This document shows, in pieces, positions 23,359 to 33,238 of a stretch of DNA of 64,000 bases. Both the position numbers and the translations under genes were made by a program. The notes beneath the pieces are model-generated. The model did no database searches and was not told the DNA's origin. It worked only from the letters and a program-made list of their open reading frames with translations. How positions within the stretch are numbered: position 1 is the first letter of the stretch; each line of letters begins with the position of its first letter. Source of the DNA: Valencia hispanica (Eukaryota > Chordata > Actinopteri > Cyprinodontiformes > Valenciidae); NCBI GenBank assembly GCA_963556495.2, contig OY747713.1, forward strand, positions 34,669,961-34,733,960. The letters are read 5' to 3'.

Positions 23359-23977
23359 TATGTGTATCTAATAAAACAAATGTGTTGTAGGAGAGAATTC
23401 ATTCTCTAGAGCCTGGCCAGAAGGACGTACTCCTTGAGAAAGTACTCGGCAGACTACCAGGGTTGATGTTTGACCTCCTATCTTTAATGGAGGAGCCTAG
23501 CAACCAGACCCTGACCAAGGAGGACTTCACTGGTGCGTGTTTGGCCATTTCCGGGATATGGCAACAGACATTGAGAAGGTCTGCTGTCGCCAAACCCCCG
23601 AGCACTGCATCAGTGAGATGGCATACATGGCGTATTCTATATTAAACGAGGGGGTGTTGCGCCCGGCCCGTACAGCTTGGAATGACATTTTTGTCATAAA
23701 CAACCACCAGGAGCCTGGGGAGGAGCACCGACAGTATAGACATTCAGCCTACCGTCAGTTTGTGCTCTCGCAGCATGTCCGCCTTGGAATAGGGAACAGG
23801 GTGGTCATCCCAAGCTGAAGATCAGAGACACCTTTCCTGACCCAAAGGGTCAGTACACAGGATATAGAGTGACCCGTCATGTTTGAATTTATCATCTTTT
23901 ATTGTAAATAGGTATTTAAACCTTTTTATTTGTTTTTGTATTGTTGAATAGACACACAATTGTTTTTTGAATGCGTG

Positions 23978-23994
23978 TTTATTTGTACAATAAA
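23978..23994. promoter_or_regulatory. Opposed poly(A) signals between the convergent genes
   Basis: AATAAA occurs on the plus strand at 23989-23994, about 100 bp after the accessory-gene stop. It also occurs on the minus strand at 23983-23978, about 90 bp after the transposase stop at 24074. The overlapping arrangement suits a compact convergent gene pair. Usage is inferred. Confidence 0.5.
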
Positions 23995-26481
23995 ATATAT
24001 AATTTAAGAAAACCTTTCCATAATTTCAACTATTTACACATTGAAAGTTGTAAGAGGGAATAGTGTCAGTTCTCTAGGGGTTTGAGGTCCTAGACTCCCC
24101 TCGTGACACATGTCTTTCGATGAGCTCCGATGTGGGCGGTGATGGCTCTGCAGAGGAAAGCAAACCAAGTCGCCTGGGATCATCTGGGCATCGCGTGGTT
24201 TTGCGCGGAAGGCCGGTCCCACTCTTCAGCCTCCTACCAAGAATGGCCTTCTGGAGGTCAGGGATGTATTTGTATTCCTTCTTCTCCTTGATTGTATACA
24301 CAGCCCAGTTTTTTTATTTTTATTGTACGATTTCTTTGTACCTGGAGAGTAAGGACAGTTAGTAATATGCTCAGTTACAAATGTTTACACAAAAATATAT
24401 AACATGGCATGGTGTTATAAAAAATTTTAAAAAACAAGCACTTTATTCTTATAGTAAGAACTTACATTTTGTGGCCATCCTTGTTTAGTGCTGGCTGGCG
24501 TTGATATTGTAATCAATTGCAGCCAGCAGGGTCCTGGTCTTATACACAAATGGAGTGTACAACATGCGTTTCGCTGCTGTATTTATTTTATTTTGTATTA
24601 TTTTGGAAACTCTCCAAATCCGACGTGGTCCTGTGAGTTTGTTTGAGGCAGAATAATTGAAATTAGAATATCTCTACCCTCACCACACATCTAAAAATCT
24701 GCTGTAACCCTTTCTGTATGTCCAAAAGGACCTCAGCTCAGTATGTCAACTATTCCATTAGATAAGTAAATAAATGGGTATTGTTTGAGTGCACAATTAA
24801 AAACATGGCAAATGCTAAAGGGAGAGCAGATCATTACCTGAAGTTTTGGAACTTCTTCACCAGGTTGCCCAAAAATGTTGGTTGCGGACCTGATGGATCA
24901 CACCAACCCACATCAACTGCAAGAAAACAACATTGCCACCTGTACAATACATACAACTAAAAACCAATCTGTTACAAACTGTTTTTACACTACACATACT
25001 CTACTCTCAAACATACCTTAAATTCCTCCTCTGTGGAAGGCTGTTTGCTGCAGTACCAAAAGTGGTAGACAATGTCTCCGGCCCAGACCTGAATTGGATT
25101 ATGCCCCTTAACTGCTCAAGCCTGATTAAGATGCACATCATTACCTATAAACAACCTCTTCTGCTGCCATGATGTCACAGGTAAAATGCTTGTCCATATG
25201 GCATTGTTGAGAGTACCCTGGCAGTATGATAGTGTGGATGGAAACATACCTTTCGAAGCCTTTTACTAAGACTTTTAGCAGCATGCCAAATGTCCAGTGA
25301 ATGCTGTAAACCCCATGCTTTATATTATCCACGTTCAGGATCTGTAAATAAAAAAAAAAACTTTGACACAACTACAATATGATAAAGTCATGACTTCAAG
25401 TAATACACAACTAAGTTCTGCTTTCTCAGTAATGCAGTGATCTGTGGGTGAGCATCAGTAACCACTTCTTTTATTGGGAGATTCGGGACCAGAGCATCCA
25501 TGGTGAGAATAAAGCATTCTTTCTCCATTATCACAGAGTTGCGACTGGTCTCCCATTTGTCCACAGAAACAATGTGGACATATCGATATCTTGCGAGTCT
25601 TGCTCAATTGTTCTATACGTGCAATATTGAGTACAGTGTCCTGAAACATAAGCACAGCTGTCAGTATATGAAGTAAGTCCTTAATCACACAAAATAAACA
25701 TATGCACTCTGAACTTACCAGGAGAGTCCATTCGGCCATCCCTTACAGCCAACAGATATTGAAATAAAAGGTTTTAGAATGAAAAGTCTCAGGTTAAATT
25801 TAAGTCTTGGCTAAACATAGATTTCTATGTAATTGATGTTGACGAAGACACAAAAGTATGTCTCACCTAGAACAACAATATGGTTCTTTTGGCGCATATG
25901 CTTCATTATTTCTGCCTTGATGTTGTCCCAGAACTCTTGGACAGGCTCTATGCAGTATGCATCTTGGATACGGTAGTATGTCGATTCTGTAACCATCCCC
26001 ATGGCCGTGAATTTGTGGTCAGCATGAAGTCCCCACCCTGCATGCCAAACTTTAATGTTGGCTGCGAGTTCCATTTCCACTGGCTGTGCCCGAAGGGACA
26101 TGACTATTGTGAAGGGAGGGAAAAAACACATCAAGACCAATCAACCAAAACAAAACATGTATCTAAAAGCTATGTGTGATCAAATGTGCCATTTATATGC
26201 AAGCCTTCACACATGTAATGGCCACAAGCAGCCAACTCTTAAGAGTCACCCTCCCCCGTGACTTTTATTTAGGATTGAGTTAGGGGGGTTGGAATCTAAG
26301 TGACATGTAAATTCACATTGTCCACCACCATCTTACCCATTCCAAAACTGCACCAGTCCCCTGAGGTTTCAGGGTGACCTGAAATGGTGGCACACCAGGA
26401 CATGGAACACCAGACAGTCTGTCCACATGCTTGCAGTTCTTGATGGGTAGTTTCAGGTGCCGAGAAAGTAGAAGGAGATTG

Positions 26482-26660
26482 ACTAGTGGCCTCAAAATGC
26501 CCACTAGTGATACTAGTGGCTTCAAAATGCCCACTAGTGCTACTAGTGGCCTCGTAGTGCCAACTAGTGCTACACGTGGCCGCTAAGTGCCCACTAGTGG
26601 TACTAGTGGCCTCAAAATGCCCACTAGTGCTACTAGTGGCCGCTAAGTGCCGACGCGTTT
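26482..26660. repeat. 30-bp tandem repeat rich in ACTAGT
   Basis: Six units start at about 26483, 26513, 26543, 26573, 26603 and 26633, giving an exact 30-bp period. The unit is ctagtggcctcaaaatgccc followed by actagtgcta, with alternating variants (ctcaaaatgc or cgctaagtgc). Each unit carries palindromic ACTAGT sites. The array lies between two exon-like blocks of the transposase gene. Confidence 0.95.
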
Positions 26661-27074
26661 ATATAATTAACAAACCACTATCGTAAATCATGTAAAAAGG
26701 CAAGTCCACCAGTTACAATTTTAGTTTTCTCTTTCCCAATCAGTACTAGCTATTATTTGATGTAGCAGCTTAAATTTCCTCATGATGAGAAAGATATGCC
26801 TATAACATAATCATTAATCATTTTCCTCTCCGAGATATATTAGTATGACATAATTCATCATCTATATAGTATATATATATCTATATATATAATAGTATTT
26901 TTTTATTATATAATTAATTATCATTATTGTTATTGCCAACAACAACAGGGAAAGTTCATCAGGCTTTAAAGGGTAAAATTTTGGCTGGGTGCAATTCTTT
27001 CTGAAGAGCCAATAGGAAGAAGCTTCAGTGCATGCTGTCCACACCTCCTCATTAACATTTTGTTAAATTAATTC

Positions 27075-27220
27075 GACTAGTGCTATGAGTGGACAGTTGG
27101 ACCCTTATATATACTACTAGTGGATATTTTGCCTTCACTAGTAGCACTTGTGAGATCCTAAATACCCCAACTAGTGCTACTAGTGGTTGCTCTGGCCCTT
27201 ACAAGTAGTACTAATGATAT
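27075..27220. repeat. Second ACTAGT-rich cluster, partner of 26482-26660
   Basis: Contains gactagtgctatgagtgg, ctactagtggatattttgcc, cactagtagcactt and caactagtgctactagtgg at less regular spacing. Together with the 26.5-kb array it brackets about 400 bp of AT-rich unique sequence. This could be a foldback element whose arms are built from the tandem unit. Confidence 0.75.
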
Positions 27221-27418
27221 CAAAAAAGTTACCATACCTGACTTATGTAAATTGCTAAGCCTCACCAAAGTGCTCTCAATATTCTGGTGCCCAGAAGTGG
27301 TTTGCAAGCCCCACAGATTTGTTTCTATTGGTATGCCAGGGCTAATGTTAATGTTCCAAGAGTGTGTTTGATTGAGTATTAATTCTGAACAAACCTGTAG
27401 GGACCCTGCATCATCCAT

Positions 27419-27687
27419 TTCAAGAATGGAGGTTGCAGAGACAACACAGAGACGACAGAGAGATATTGTTACTTTTGCAATTTTTTCTTCATTTTTCTAT
27501 CCCTTTGGCTTCATGTTTCCCTGTTGATCCCTCTCATCCTGTTTAGGTTTCCAGTAGGTAAGGTTACTCAGTTCAGATGCCGTTGCCAGTTGGTGAGTCT
27601 GACTGCTTTAACATATCAAAGCTCTTGTGCAGGAAGTAAGCTCCTCATTATTTCGACAACCAACATCAAGCAACTGTGCAGTGTTAA

Positions 27688-27721
<34 letters not shown>

Positions 27722-28166
27722 GTGCTTTGGGGAGGGTTAAACCATAGACACTGAAATAAGTAACTTTTGAAAATGGAACAGATTACTTCTGATCATTGTG
27801 CCTCACATATTTAACATTTTTAGTAATCTTGATTACTACTACTGTGAAAACACTAGGCAGTCATCTTGTATAGCATTAAAGCTTACACAAACAATGAGAG
27901 CCTATATGTGACTTTATCTTTTTTAATTATATTTGCACATGTCCATCTCTTCTCCCACGTATTGAACTGCCTTGAAACAATCCTTGAACTTACTTTGTGC
28001 TGTGACTTTTTATCACAGCCTTTCTGCCCTGTGTGGTGACGGTGTGTGGGATTCAATGCATTAGCTGAGTAGGGTAAGATGTTTGGGACAGGATTTCTTT
28101 CCCCTTGTTTCTACTTAAAAAAAGTTGAACAATGCAATTAGAAAAATGCTGGCCTGTAAAAGTTAA
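27419..28166. other. No gene; contains a 30-bp poly-G run
   Basis: A homopolymer G run occupies 27691-27720. No coding motif was seen. The 76-codon open frame at 27524-27754 runs through the homopolymer and is not a gene. Confidence 0.5.
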
Positions 28167-28759
28167 AGGGGGGGGGGGGGGGGGGTATTATGCAAAATTG
28201 ACTTTCTGAAGCTTAATATCCTGAGAACCTGTCTTTCCCTCATTAAAAACATGCCTGAAGTGTTGCTCTGACCCATTCACTCATGTTAGAGTAATCTTTG
28301 AGTCTCTGCTAGTAGTTCTCGGGGTTGCTGAAACGCCTGCTCCCACCTATCCCCGCCTTTTCCACCCATTTCCTCCTCTGACCTTACGTACTCAGCCGAG
28401 AGCCTCGCCCCTGCAGAGCTTCCCTGCCCCTCCACACCTCACACAACTCCGACTGAGTCCCGGGTTCAGTAATTATAACACACCAGCTGCAGCTGCGCGT
28501 CTTTTGTGGGATTTTTTTTCCGACTCCGTGCATGCTGCGATGATGCACGGTATGTGACGAACTGAAAGGGGAGTGTCAGAAAGAGTAGGAGGGTCTTAGA
28601 GAGGCACAGGCGAAAATCAAGGCATCCAATACGGAAGTAAATTTCTTTATGGTGGATTTGGATATATGACAGACTTTTAAAAGACTTAAGGTGACAATTC
28701 AATTGCAGTGTGCAATATAAGGGTAATATGTTCCTGGAAGAAGCATAATACCCCCCCCT
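28167..28759. mobile_element. TTAA-flanked MITE with G/C-run termini
   Basis: TTAA flanks at 28163-28166 and 28760-28763. The ends are agggg(n)tattatgc and gcataata(c)ncct, inverted, with the homopolymer expanded to about 19 G on the left and 8 C on the right. The interior holds a moderately GC-rich stretch (28320-28530). No transposase. Confidence 0.8.
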
Positions 28760-29010
28760 TTAAAAAATAGATCAAAAATTTATTTCTACCGACTATATGC
28801 TGTATTACTGCATACTTAGAAACTCAATCATTGCTGTTTAGAGTGTATGCTTGAGGCAATTTTTTGCTAATGTTCTGGACAGTTATTTGTTTGTGGAGTG
28901 GGTTACCATCCCAATGACATAGTCTCTAAGTGCAACAAATAACACCTAAAGTCATTAAGTAAAACTGTCAAGTCAGATATGTAGTGGGGCAAAAACGTAT
29001 TTAGTGATAC

Positions 29011-29044
29011 CCCTTACCAACACACATCCTATTACTATTCAATT
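29011..29044. repeat. 34-bp direct repeat, copy 1 (copy 2 at 31995-32028)
   Basis: The block cccttaccaacacacatcct with its continuation to 29044 recurs at 31995-32028 as cccttaccaacgcacactct with about five mismatches. The first copy is embedded in the left Tc1 terminus; the second lies 90 bp outside the right terminus. It is an unexplained duplication. Confidence 0.7.
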
Positions 29045-29226
29045 GTGCATGTTTTCCCCATTTAAAAATATGAGAGAGGTCTGTAATTTTATCATAGGCA
29101 CACCTCAACTGTAAGAGACAGAATGTAAAAAAATGCAGGAAATCAATTTGAATGATTTTTTAAAGGATTTATTTGTAATTTGGTGCAGAAAATACATGTT
29201 TAGCACCTACAAACAAGCAAGACTTA

Positions 29227-30634
29227 CAGTGGCTTGCAAAAGTATTCGGCCCCCTTGAACTTTTCCACATTTTGTCACATTACAGCCACAAACATGAATC
29301 AATTTGATTGGAATTCCATGTGAAAGGCCAATACAAAGTGGTGTACACGTGAGAAGTAGAAAGAAAATCATACATGATTCCGAATTTTTTTTACAAATAA
29401 ATAACTGATACTTTGTAGAACCACCTTTTGCTGCAATTACAGCTGCCAGTCTTTTAGGGTATGTCTCTACCAGCTTTGCACATCTAGATTGTTTTAAACC
29501 ATTCCATTGTTGCCCTGGCTTTATGTTTAGGGTCGTTGTCCTGCTGGAAGGTGAACCTCCGCCCCAGTCTCAAGTCTTTTGCAGACTTCAAGAGGTTTTC
29601 TTCCAAGATTGCCCTGTATTTGGCTCCATCCATCTTCCCATCAACTCTGACCAGCTTCCCTGTCCCTGTTGAAGAGAAGCACCCCCAGAGCATGATGCTG
29701 CCACCACCATATTTGACAGTGGGGATGGTGTGTTCAGAGTGATGTGCAGTGTTAGTTTTCCGCCACACATAGCGTTTTTCATTTTGGCCCAAAAGTTCCA
29801 TTTTGGTCTCATCTAACCAGAGCACCTTCTTCCCCATGTGTGCTGTGTCCCCCACATGGCTTTTGGCAAACTGCAAACAAGACTTCTTATGGTTTTCTTT
29901 TAACAATGGCTTTCTTCTTGCCACTCTTCCATAAAGGCCAACTTATGCAGTGCACGACTAATAGTTGTCCTATGAACAGATTCCCCCACCTGAGCTGTAG
30001 ATCTCTTCAGCTCATCCAGAGTCACCATGGGCCTCTTGGCTGCATTTCTGATCAGCGCTCTCCTTGTTCGGCCTGTGAGTTTAGGTGGACGGCCTTGTCT
30101 TGGTAGGTTTACAGTTGTGCCATACTCCTTCCATTTCTGAATTATCACTTGAACAGAGCTCCGTGGGATGTTCAAGCCTTGGGAAATCTTTTTGTAGCCT
30201 AAGCCTGCTTCAAATTTCTCAATAACTTTATCTCTGACCTGTCTGGTGTGTTCTTTGGACTTCATGGTGTCGTTGCTCCCAACATTCTCTTAGACAACCT
30301 CTGAGGCCGTCACAGGGCAGCTGTATTTGTACTGACATTAGATTACACACAGGTGCACTCTATTTAGTCATTAGCACTCATCAGACAATGTCTATGGGCA
30401 ACTGACTGCACTCAGACCAAAGGGGGCTGAATAATTACGCACACCCCACTTTTCAGTTATTTATTTGTAAAAATTGTTTGGAATCATGTATGATTTTCAT
30501 TCCTCTTCTCACGTGTACACCCCTTTGTATTGGCCTTTCACATGGAATTCCAATAAAATTGATTCATGTTTGTGGCTGTAATGTGACAAAATGTGGAAAA
30601 GTTCAAGGGGGCCGAATACTTTTGCAAGCCACTG
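29227..30634 (-). mobile_element. Tc1/mariner element nested in the older Tc1
   Basis: Near-identical termini cagtggcttgcaaaagtatt on both ends (right read in reverse complement), continuing cggcccccttgaac. TA flanks both sides (29225-29226 and 30635-30636). Length 1408 bp. The gene is on the minus strand, with a frameshift and an internal deletion. Confidence 0.95.
29403..30265 (-). pseudogene. Tc1 transposase with frameshift and loss of the third catalytic residue
   Basis: Starts at the ATG at 30265 (MKSKEHTRQVRDKVIEKFEA) with helix-turn-helix blocks (GLNIPRSSVQVIIQKWKEYG, then a GRPPKLTGR hook and VHRTTISRALHKLA). A frame change near 29910 leads to GKKVLWLDETKMELLG (first D) and FTFQQDNDPKHKARATMEWF (second D). 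The sequence then jumps from MEWFKTI and a stop to CKAGRDIPKRLAAV-like residues. The roughly 130-150 bp that encode the [11 protein letters not shown] block with the catalytic E are therefore deleted. Confidence 0.9.
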
Positions 30635-30777
30635 TATGTCCCCAATAGACCTGTTACTGTTACAGATGCTCTTCTATCCTCCACTCGTTACCTGTAATAA
30701 TGGCACTTGTTTGAACTTGTTATCTGTATTAAAGAAACCTGTCCACAACTTCAAAGAGTCAGACTCCAACCTTCACA

Positions 30778-31700
30778 ATGGCCAAAAATACCAGAGATCT
30801 CTCCAAGGATATCAGGAGAAAGATTGTACACCTGCACAAGGCTGGGATTAGCCAATCTACAATAGCAAGCTGCTTGGTGAGAAGAGATCAACTGTTAGAC
30901 CTGTTAATAGAAAATGGATCATTGATAATATCCCTTGACCTGGGGCTCCATGCAGGATCTCACCTAATGGAGTACACATGACAGTGGGGAAACATGCCAG
31001 AAACACAAGGGAGGAACTGGTCAATGACAAGAAGAGAGCTGGGACCAGAATAACAAAGGTTACTATTAGTAACACTTCATGGATTAAAATCCTGCAGTCC
31101 CCCTGCTTCAGCCAGGTTCAGGCCCATCTAAAGTTTGCCAGAGACCATTTGGATGATCCAGAGGAGGATTAGGAGTAGGCCATGCGGTCAGATGAGACCA
31201 AAACAGAACTCTTTGGTATAAACATCACTTGCAGTGTTTGAACGAGAAAGAATGCTGAGTTGCATTCCAAGAACACCATACCCACTGTAAAGCATGGGGA
31301 TGATAACATTAACTATGAGCCTGCTTCTCTGCTAAGGGGACAGAACGACTGATCCATATTAAGAAAATGATGAATGGGGCCATGTGTTGAAAGATTTTTT
31401 GCAAAAACCTATTTCCATCAGTGAGAGCATTGAAGATAAAACATGGCTGGATCTTCCAGCATGACAATGATCCCAAACACACTGCCTTGTCAATGAAGGA
31501 GTAGCTACATAAAAAAACATTTCAAGGTTTTGTAATGGACTAGCCAGTCTCCAGAACCCAATCCACAAGAATCTGTGGAGGGAGTTGAAAGTCCATGTTG
31601 CCCAAGATACCACAGTTCTAGGAAAGATCTGCATGGAAGTATGGGCCAAAATACCAGCTACAGTGCGTGCAAACCTGTTGAAGACCTACAGGAAGCATTT
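30778..31700 (+). pseudogene. Transposase remnant of the outer, older Tc1
   Basis: Starts MAKNTRDLSKDIRRKIVHLH and KAGISQSTIAS, a classic Tc1 N-terminal helix-turn-helix. Downstream pieces in shifting frames include QVQAHLKFARDHLDDPEED, a [18 protein letters not shown] block near 31450-31480 and a [17 protein letters not shown] C-terminus near 31680-31710. The catalytic region has many indels. Not functional. Confidence 0.75.
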
Positions 31701-31904
31701 TACATTGACCAAATACTTATTTTTTCCACCATTATACAAATAAATTATTTAAAAAAATCATAAAATGTGATATCTTGGATTTGTTTTACATTATGTCTTA
31801 CAGTTGACGTGTACCTATGATAAAAATTACAGACCTCTCTGATCTTTTTAAATGGGGTCAACTTGCATGATTGGTGACTGCTAAATAATCCCCCCCCCCC
31901 TCTG

Positions 31905-32204
31905 TAACTAACTTCTGTTGGACCTGCCATAAGTCATCTTGAGTAAAAACACAGATTAGTTCACAGTTATTAATCCCAGTTAATTCCCTATATGCCCTTA
32001 CCAACGCACACTCTTTTACTGTTCAATTCAGTAATTGATGGTCAGTAAGTTTGAAAGAGAAGATTAAAATAGATAAACACAGGGGCAGAATAATGATGGT
32101 TGATGCAGCAACTCAGTTAAAAAAGAGGGGGTGAACTCCAAATTAAATGCAAACTTACCTTTCATCTGAAAAGAGGATTTTGGGCTACTGAGCAACAGCC
32201 CAGG
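31905..32204. other. No gene recognised
   Basis: Contains the second copy of the 34-bp direct repeat (31995-32028); otherwise unassigned. Confidence 0.4.
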
Positions 32205-33238
32205 GGCCTCATTTATAAAGCTTGCTTACACAAAAAATGGGGCCTAAAAACTGCGTAAATCACTTTCTATGCCAAGTTTGGGATTAATAGAAAAAAAACG
32301 TAGCAGAAAAATGTGTGCAGCTTTAAGCACACTAAGGACCTTGCTTACGCACATTTTGGACACGGTGGACACTGGCAGCGCAGCTGGTGAGATGGCACAA
32401 TTGTATTTAAGCCACATTTTCAGACTGCAGTGTCACTCCTGCATAATGCTGCACAATGGATGTACTGGCGCTCATTAAAGATCACAGCACTTGAAGCAAC
32501 TGAAAGAGGGGAACCAATGTAGATTCCTTAAAGCAGTCCTATTAGATCTATGTGCTGAACTGGGCCCGGTGTTAGATCCACCGACCTGCTGGAACGGTGC
32601 ATCCCCGTCCAGCTCTCGCCCGCAGCACATTCTGGCTGTGGCATGCCGTCCTCTCTCTTTGCCTCCACCTTCTTTTTTATGTCAGGTATCCTGCTGTAAT
32701 CATATATTTCAGACTTTATATTTATTGTACTTATTTGTTTTATCACTTGTGCAGCTGATTTTAATTTTTATTTTCATAATCTTTTTACTCTTGTAGTCTT
32801 GTTACCCTTTTTCTTATTGCTATCTATATTTTTGTCAACTCTTGGCTGAGTAAAGCTCTATATAGATAAACATTGACTGATTGATTGAAATTAAGAGGTT
32901 TTCCGTGCCTCCACTTGCCTCCTTCAGTCTCTGTGGAATTGCACTTTCTCCGCCTATTGGTTGCCAGTGAACAGCCCCATATCAGCCTATTTAAGTCTAC
33001 GCGGAATATTCACTAGGCACTTTGCATTGACCGTTTATGGCAGAAAGTGTGTGTATAATGGGCAGGATATGGTCCAAAATCCCCTGAGCACATTTCTAGG
33101 GAGAGTGTGATTTATAAAGCGAAATTGCGTGCAGCAAGTTTGATAGATCTCAAACTTACTTGGCATAAGCAAAACATTTTTCCTGAGCTTAAGTATGGTT
33201 TTAGTAATGATTTTACGCAAAGGTTTATAAATGAGACT
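32205..33238. mobile_element. Non-autonomous element with CTCATTTATAAA termini
   Basis: The left end ggcctcatttataaagc and the right end (reverse complement tcagtctcatttataaacc) are inverted. Nearby blocks such as gcgtaaatca on the left and ttttacgcaaagg on the right also pair. It is a common fish MITE type. The middle contains a stretch (about 32790-32890) ending agctctatatagataaac, like a LINE/SINE tail, so another repeat may be inserted. No transposase was found, and the superfamily was not determined. Confidence 0.6.

Larger units (their letters stand above)
21238..23886 (+). pseudogene. Accessory gene with P2X7-receptor-tail-like zinc domain (broken)
   Basis: Inferred exons: 21238-21249 (ATG, M-S-T-E, donor gtgagt); 21635-21808, a basic exon ending in GEKRRAEKK with donor gtttgt; and 23391-23886 after acceptor tgttgtag. 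The last exon reads HSLEPGQKDVLLEKVLGRLP, then the zinc segment GHFRDMATDIEKVCCRQTPE, HCISEMAYMAYSILNEG, SAYRQFVLSQHVRLG and IRDTFPDPKGQYTGYR. The same order (CxCGxC-x-CC, AYR, IR..FP...GQY.G) is the cytosolic C-terminal domain of P2X7 receptors and of unrelated proteins that share it. No channel segment is present, so this is not a P2X receptor. A one-base loss near 23535 and another shift near 23815 break the frame. Two expected cysteines are Phe. Confidence 0.65.
21030..27418. mobile_element. Two-gene DNA transposon (Kolobok/ISL2EU-like?), decayed
   Basis: Two multi-exon genes converge: a plus-strand gene (21238-23886) ending in a P2X7-tail-like domain, and a minus-strand DDE-type transposase gene (27418-24074). 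Their stops are about 190 bp apart, with poly(A) signals for both strands between them. A TTAA followed by aggggattttggcaactcc near 21030 is a candidate left terminus. No matching right terminus was found, so the extent is a minimum and the superfamily is open. Genes of this minus-strand type are abundant in fish and some invertebrates. Later insertions inside it are a Tc1 (21863-23358) and an ACTAGT-rich repeat (26482-27220). Confidence 0.6.
24074..27418 (-). pseudogene. Multi-exon DDE-type transposase gene, decayed
   Basis: Exon-like blocks in transcription order: ATG at 27418 (MDDAGSLQ, donor gtttgt at 27394); a block near 26460-26310 with KNCKHVDRLSGVPCPGVPPF; and 26120-25870 with SLRAQPVEMELAANIKVWHAG to IMKHMRQKNHIVVLG, donor gtgaga. 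Next come 25740 (DGRMDSPG) and 25590-25430 (METxRNSVIMEKECFI to KEVVTDAHPQI). Then 25330-25250 (one stop; YKAWGLQHSLDIWHAAKSLS) and 25130-25020 (WAGDIVYHFWYCSKQPSTEE). The last is the terminal exon, YIPDLQKAILGRRLKSGTGL to SELIERHVSRGES with its stop at 24074. Aspartates in DGRMD, TDAHP and SLDIWH are the likely catalytic acids. At least one stop and phase errors are present. Homologues are common teleost transposon proteins; the superfamily is unproven. Confidence 0.65.
28983..31904 (+). mobile_element. Old Tc1/mariner element, host of a nested Tc1
   Basis: The left terminus agtggggcaaaaacgtattt and the right terminus (reverse complement cagagggggggggggattattt) are degenerate. Their inner blocks match well: gagaggtctgtaattttatc on the left against gataaaaattacagacctctc on the right, then ataggcacacctcaactgta. 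It is the same family as the copy at 57728-58306. The original element was about 1.5 kb; a 1408-bp Tc1 of another family sits inside its left third (29227-30634). Confidence 0.85.

Noticed and set aside
23463..23819. A host P2X7 receptor gene
   Set aside because: Only the C-terminal zinc-like domain is present, without the two membrane segments or ectodomain, and the context is a transposon with a convergent transposase.
26482..26660. A CRISPR array
   Set aside because: The 30-bp period has no unique spacers, units are contiguous, and the context is a vertebrate genome; it is a minisatellite.
21238..27418. Firm assignment of the two-gene element to Kolobok or ISL2EU
   Set aside because: Only one candidate terminus (TTAA, 21030) was found and no matching right end, so the superfamily stays open.
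32491..32796. 101-codon frame as a membrane-protein gene
   Set aside because: The hydrophobic end reflects T-rich DNA inside a MITE; there is no start context or homology.
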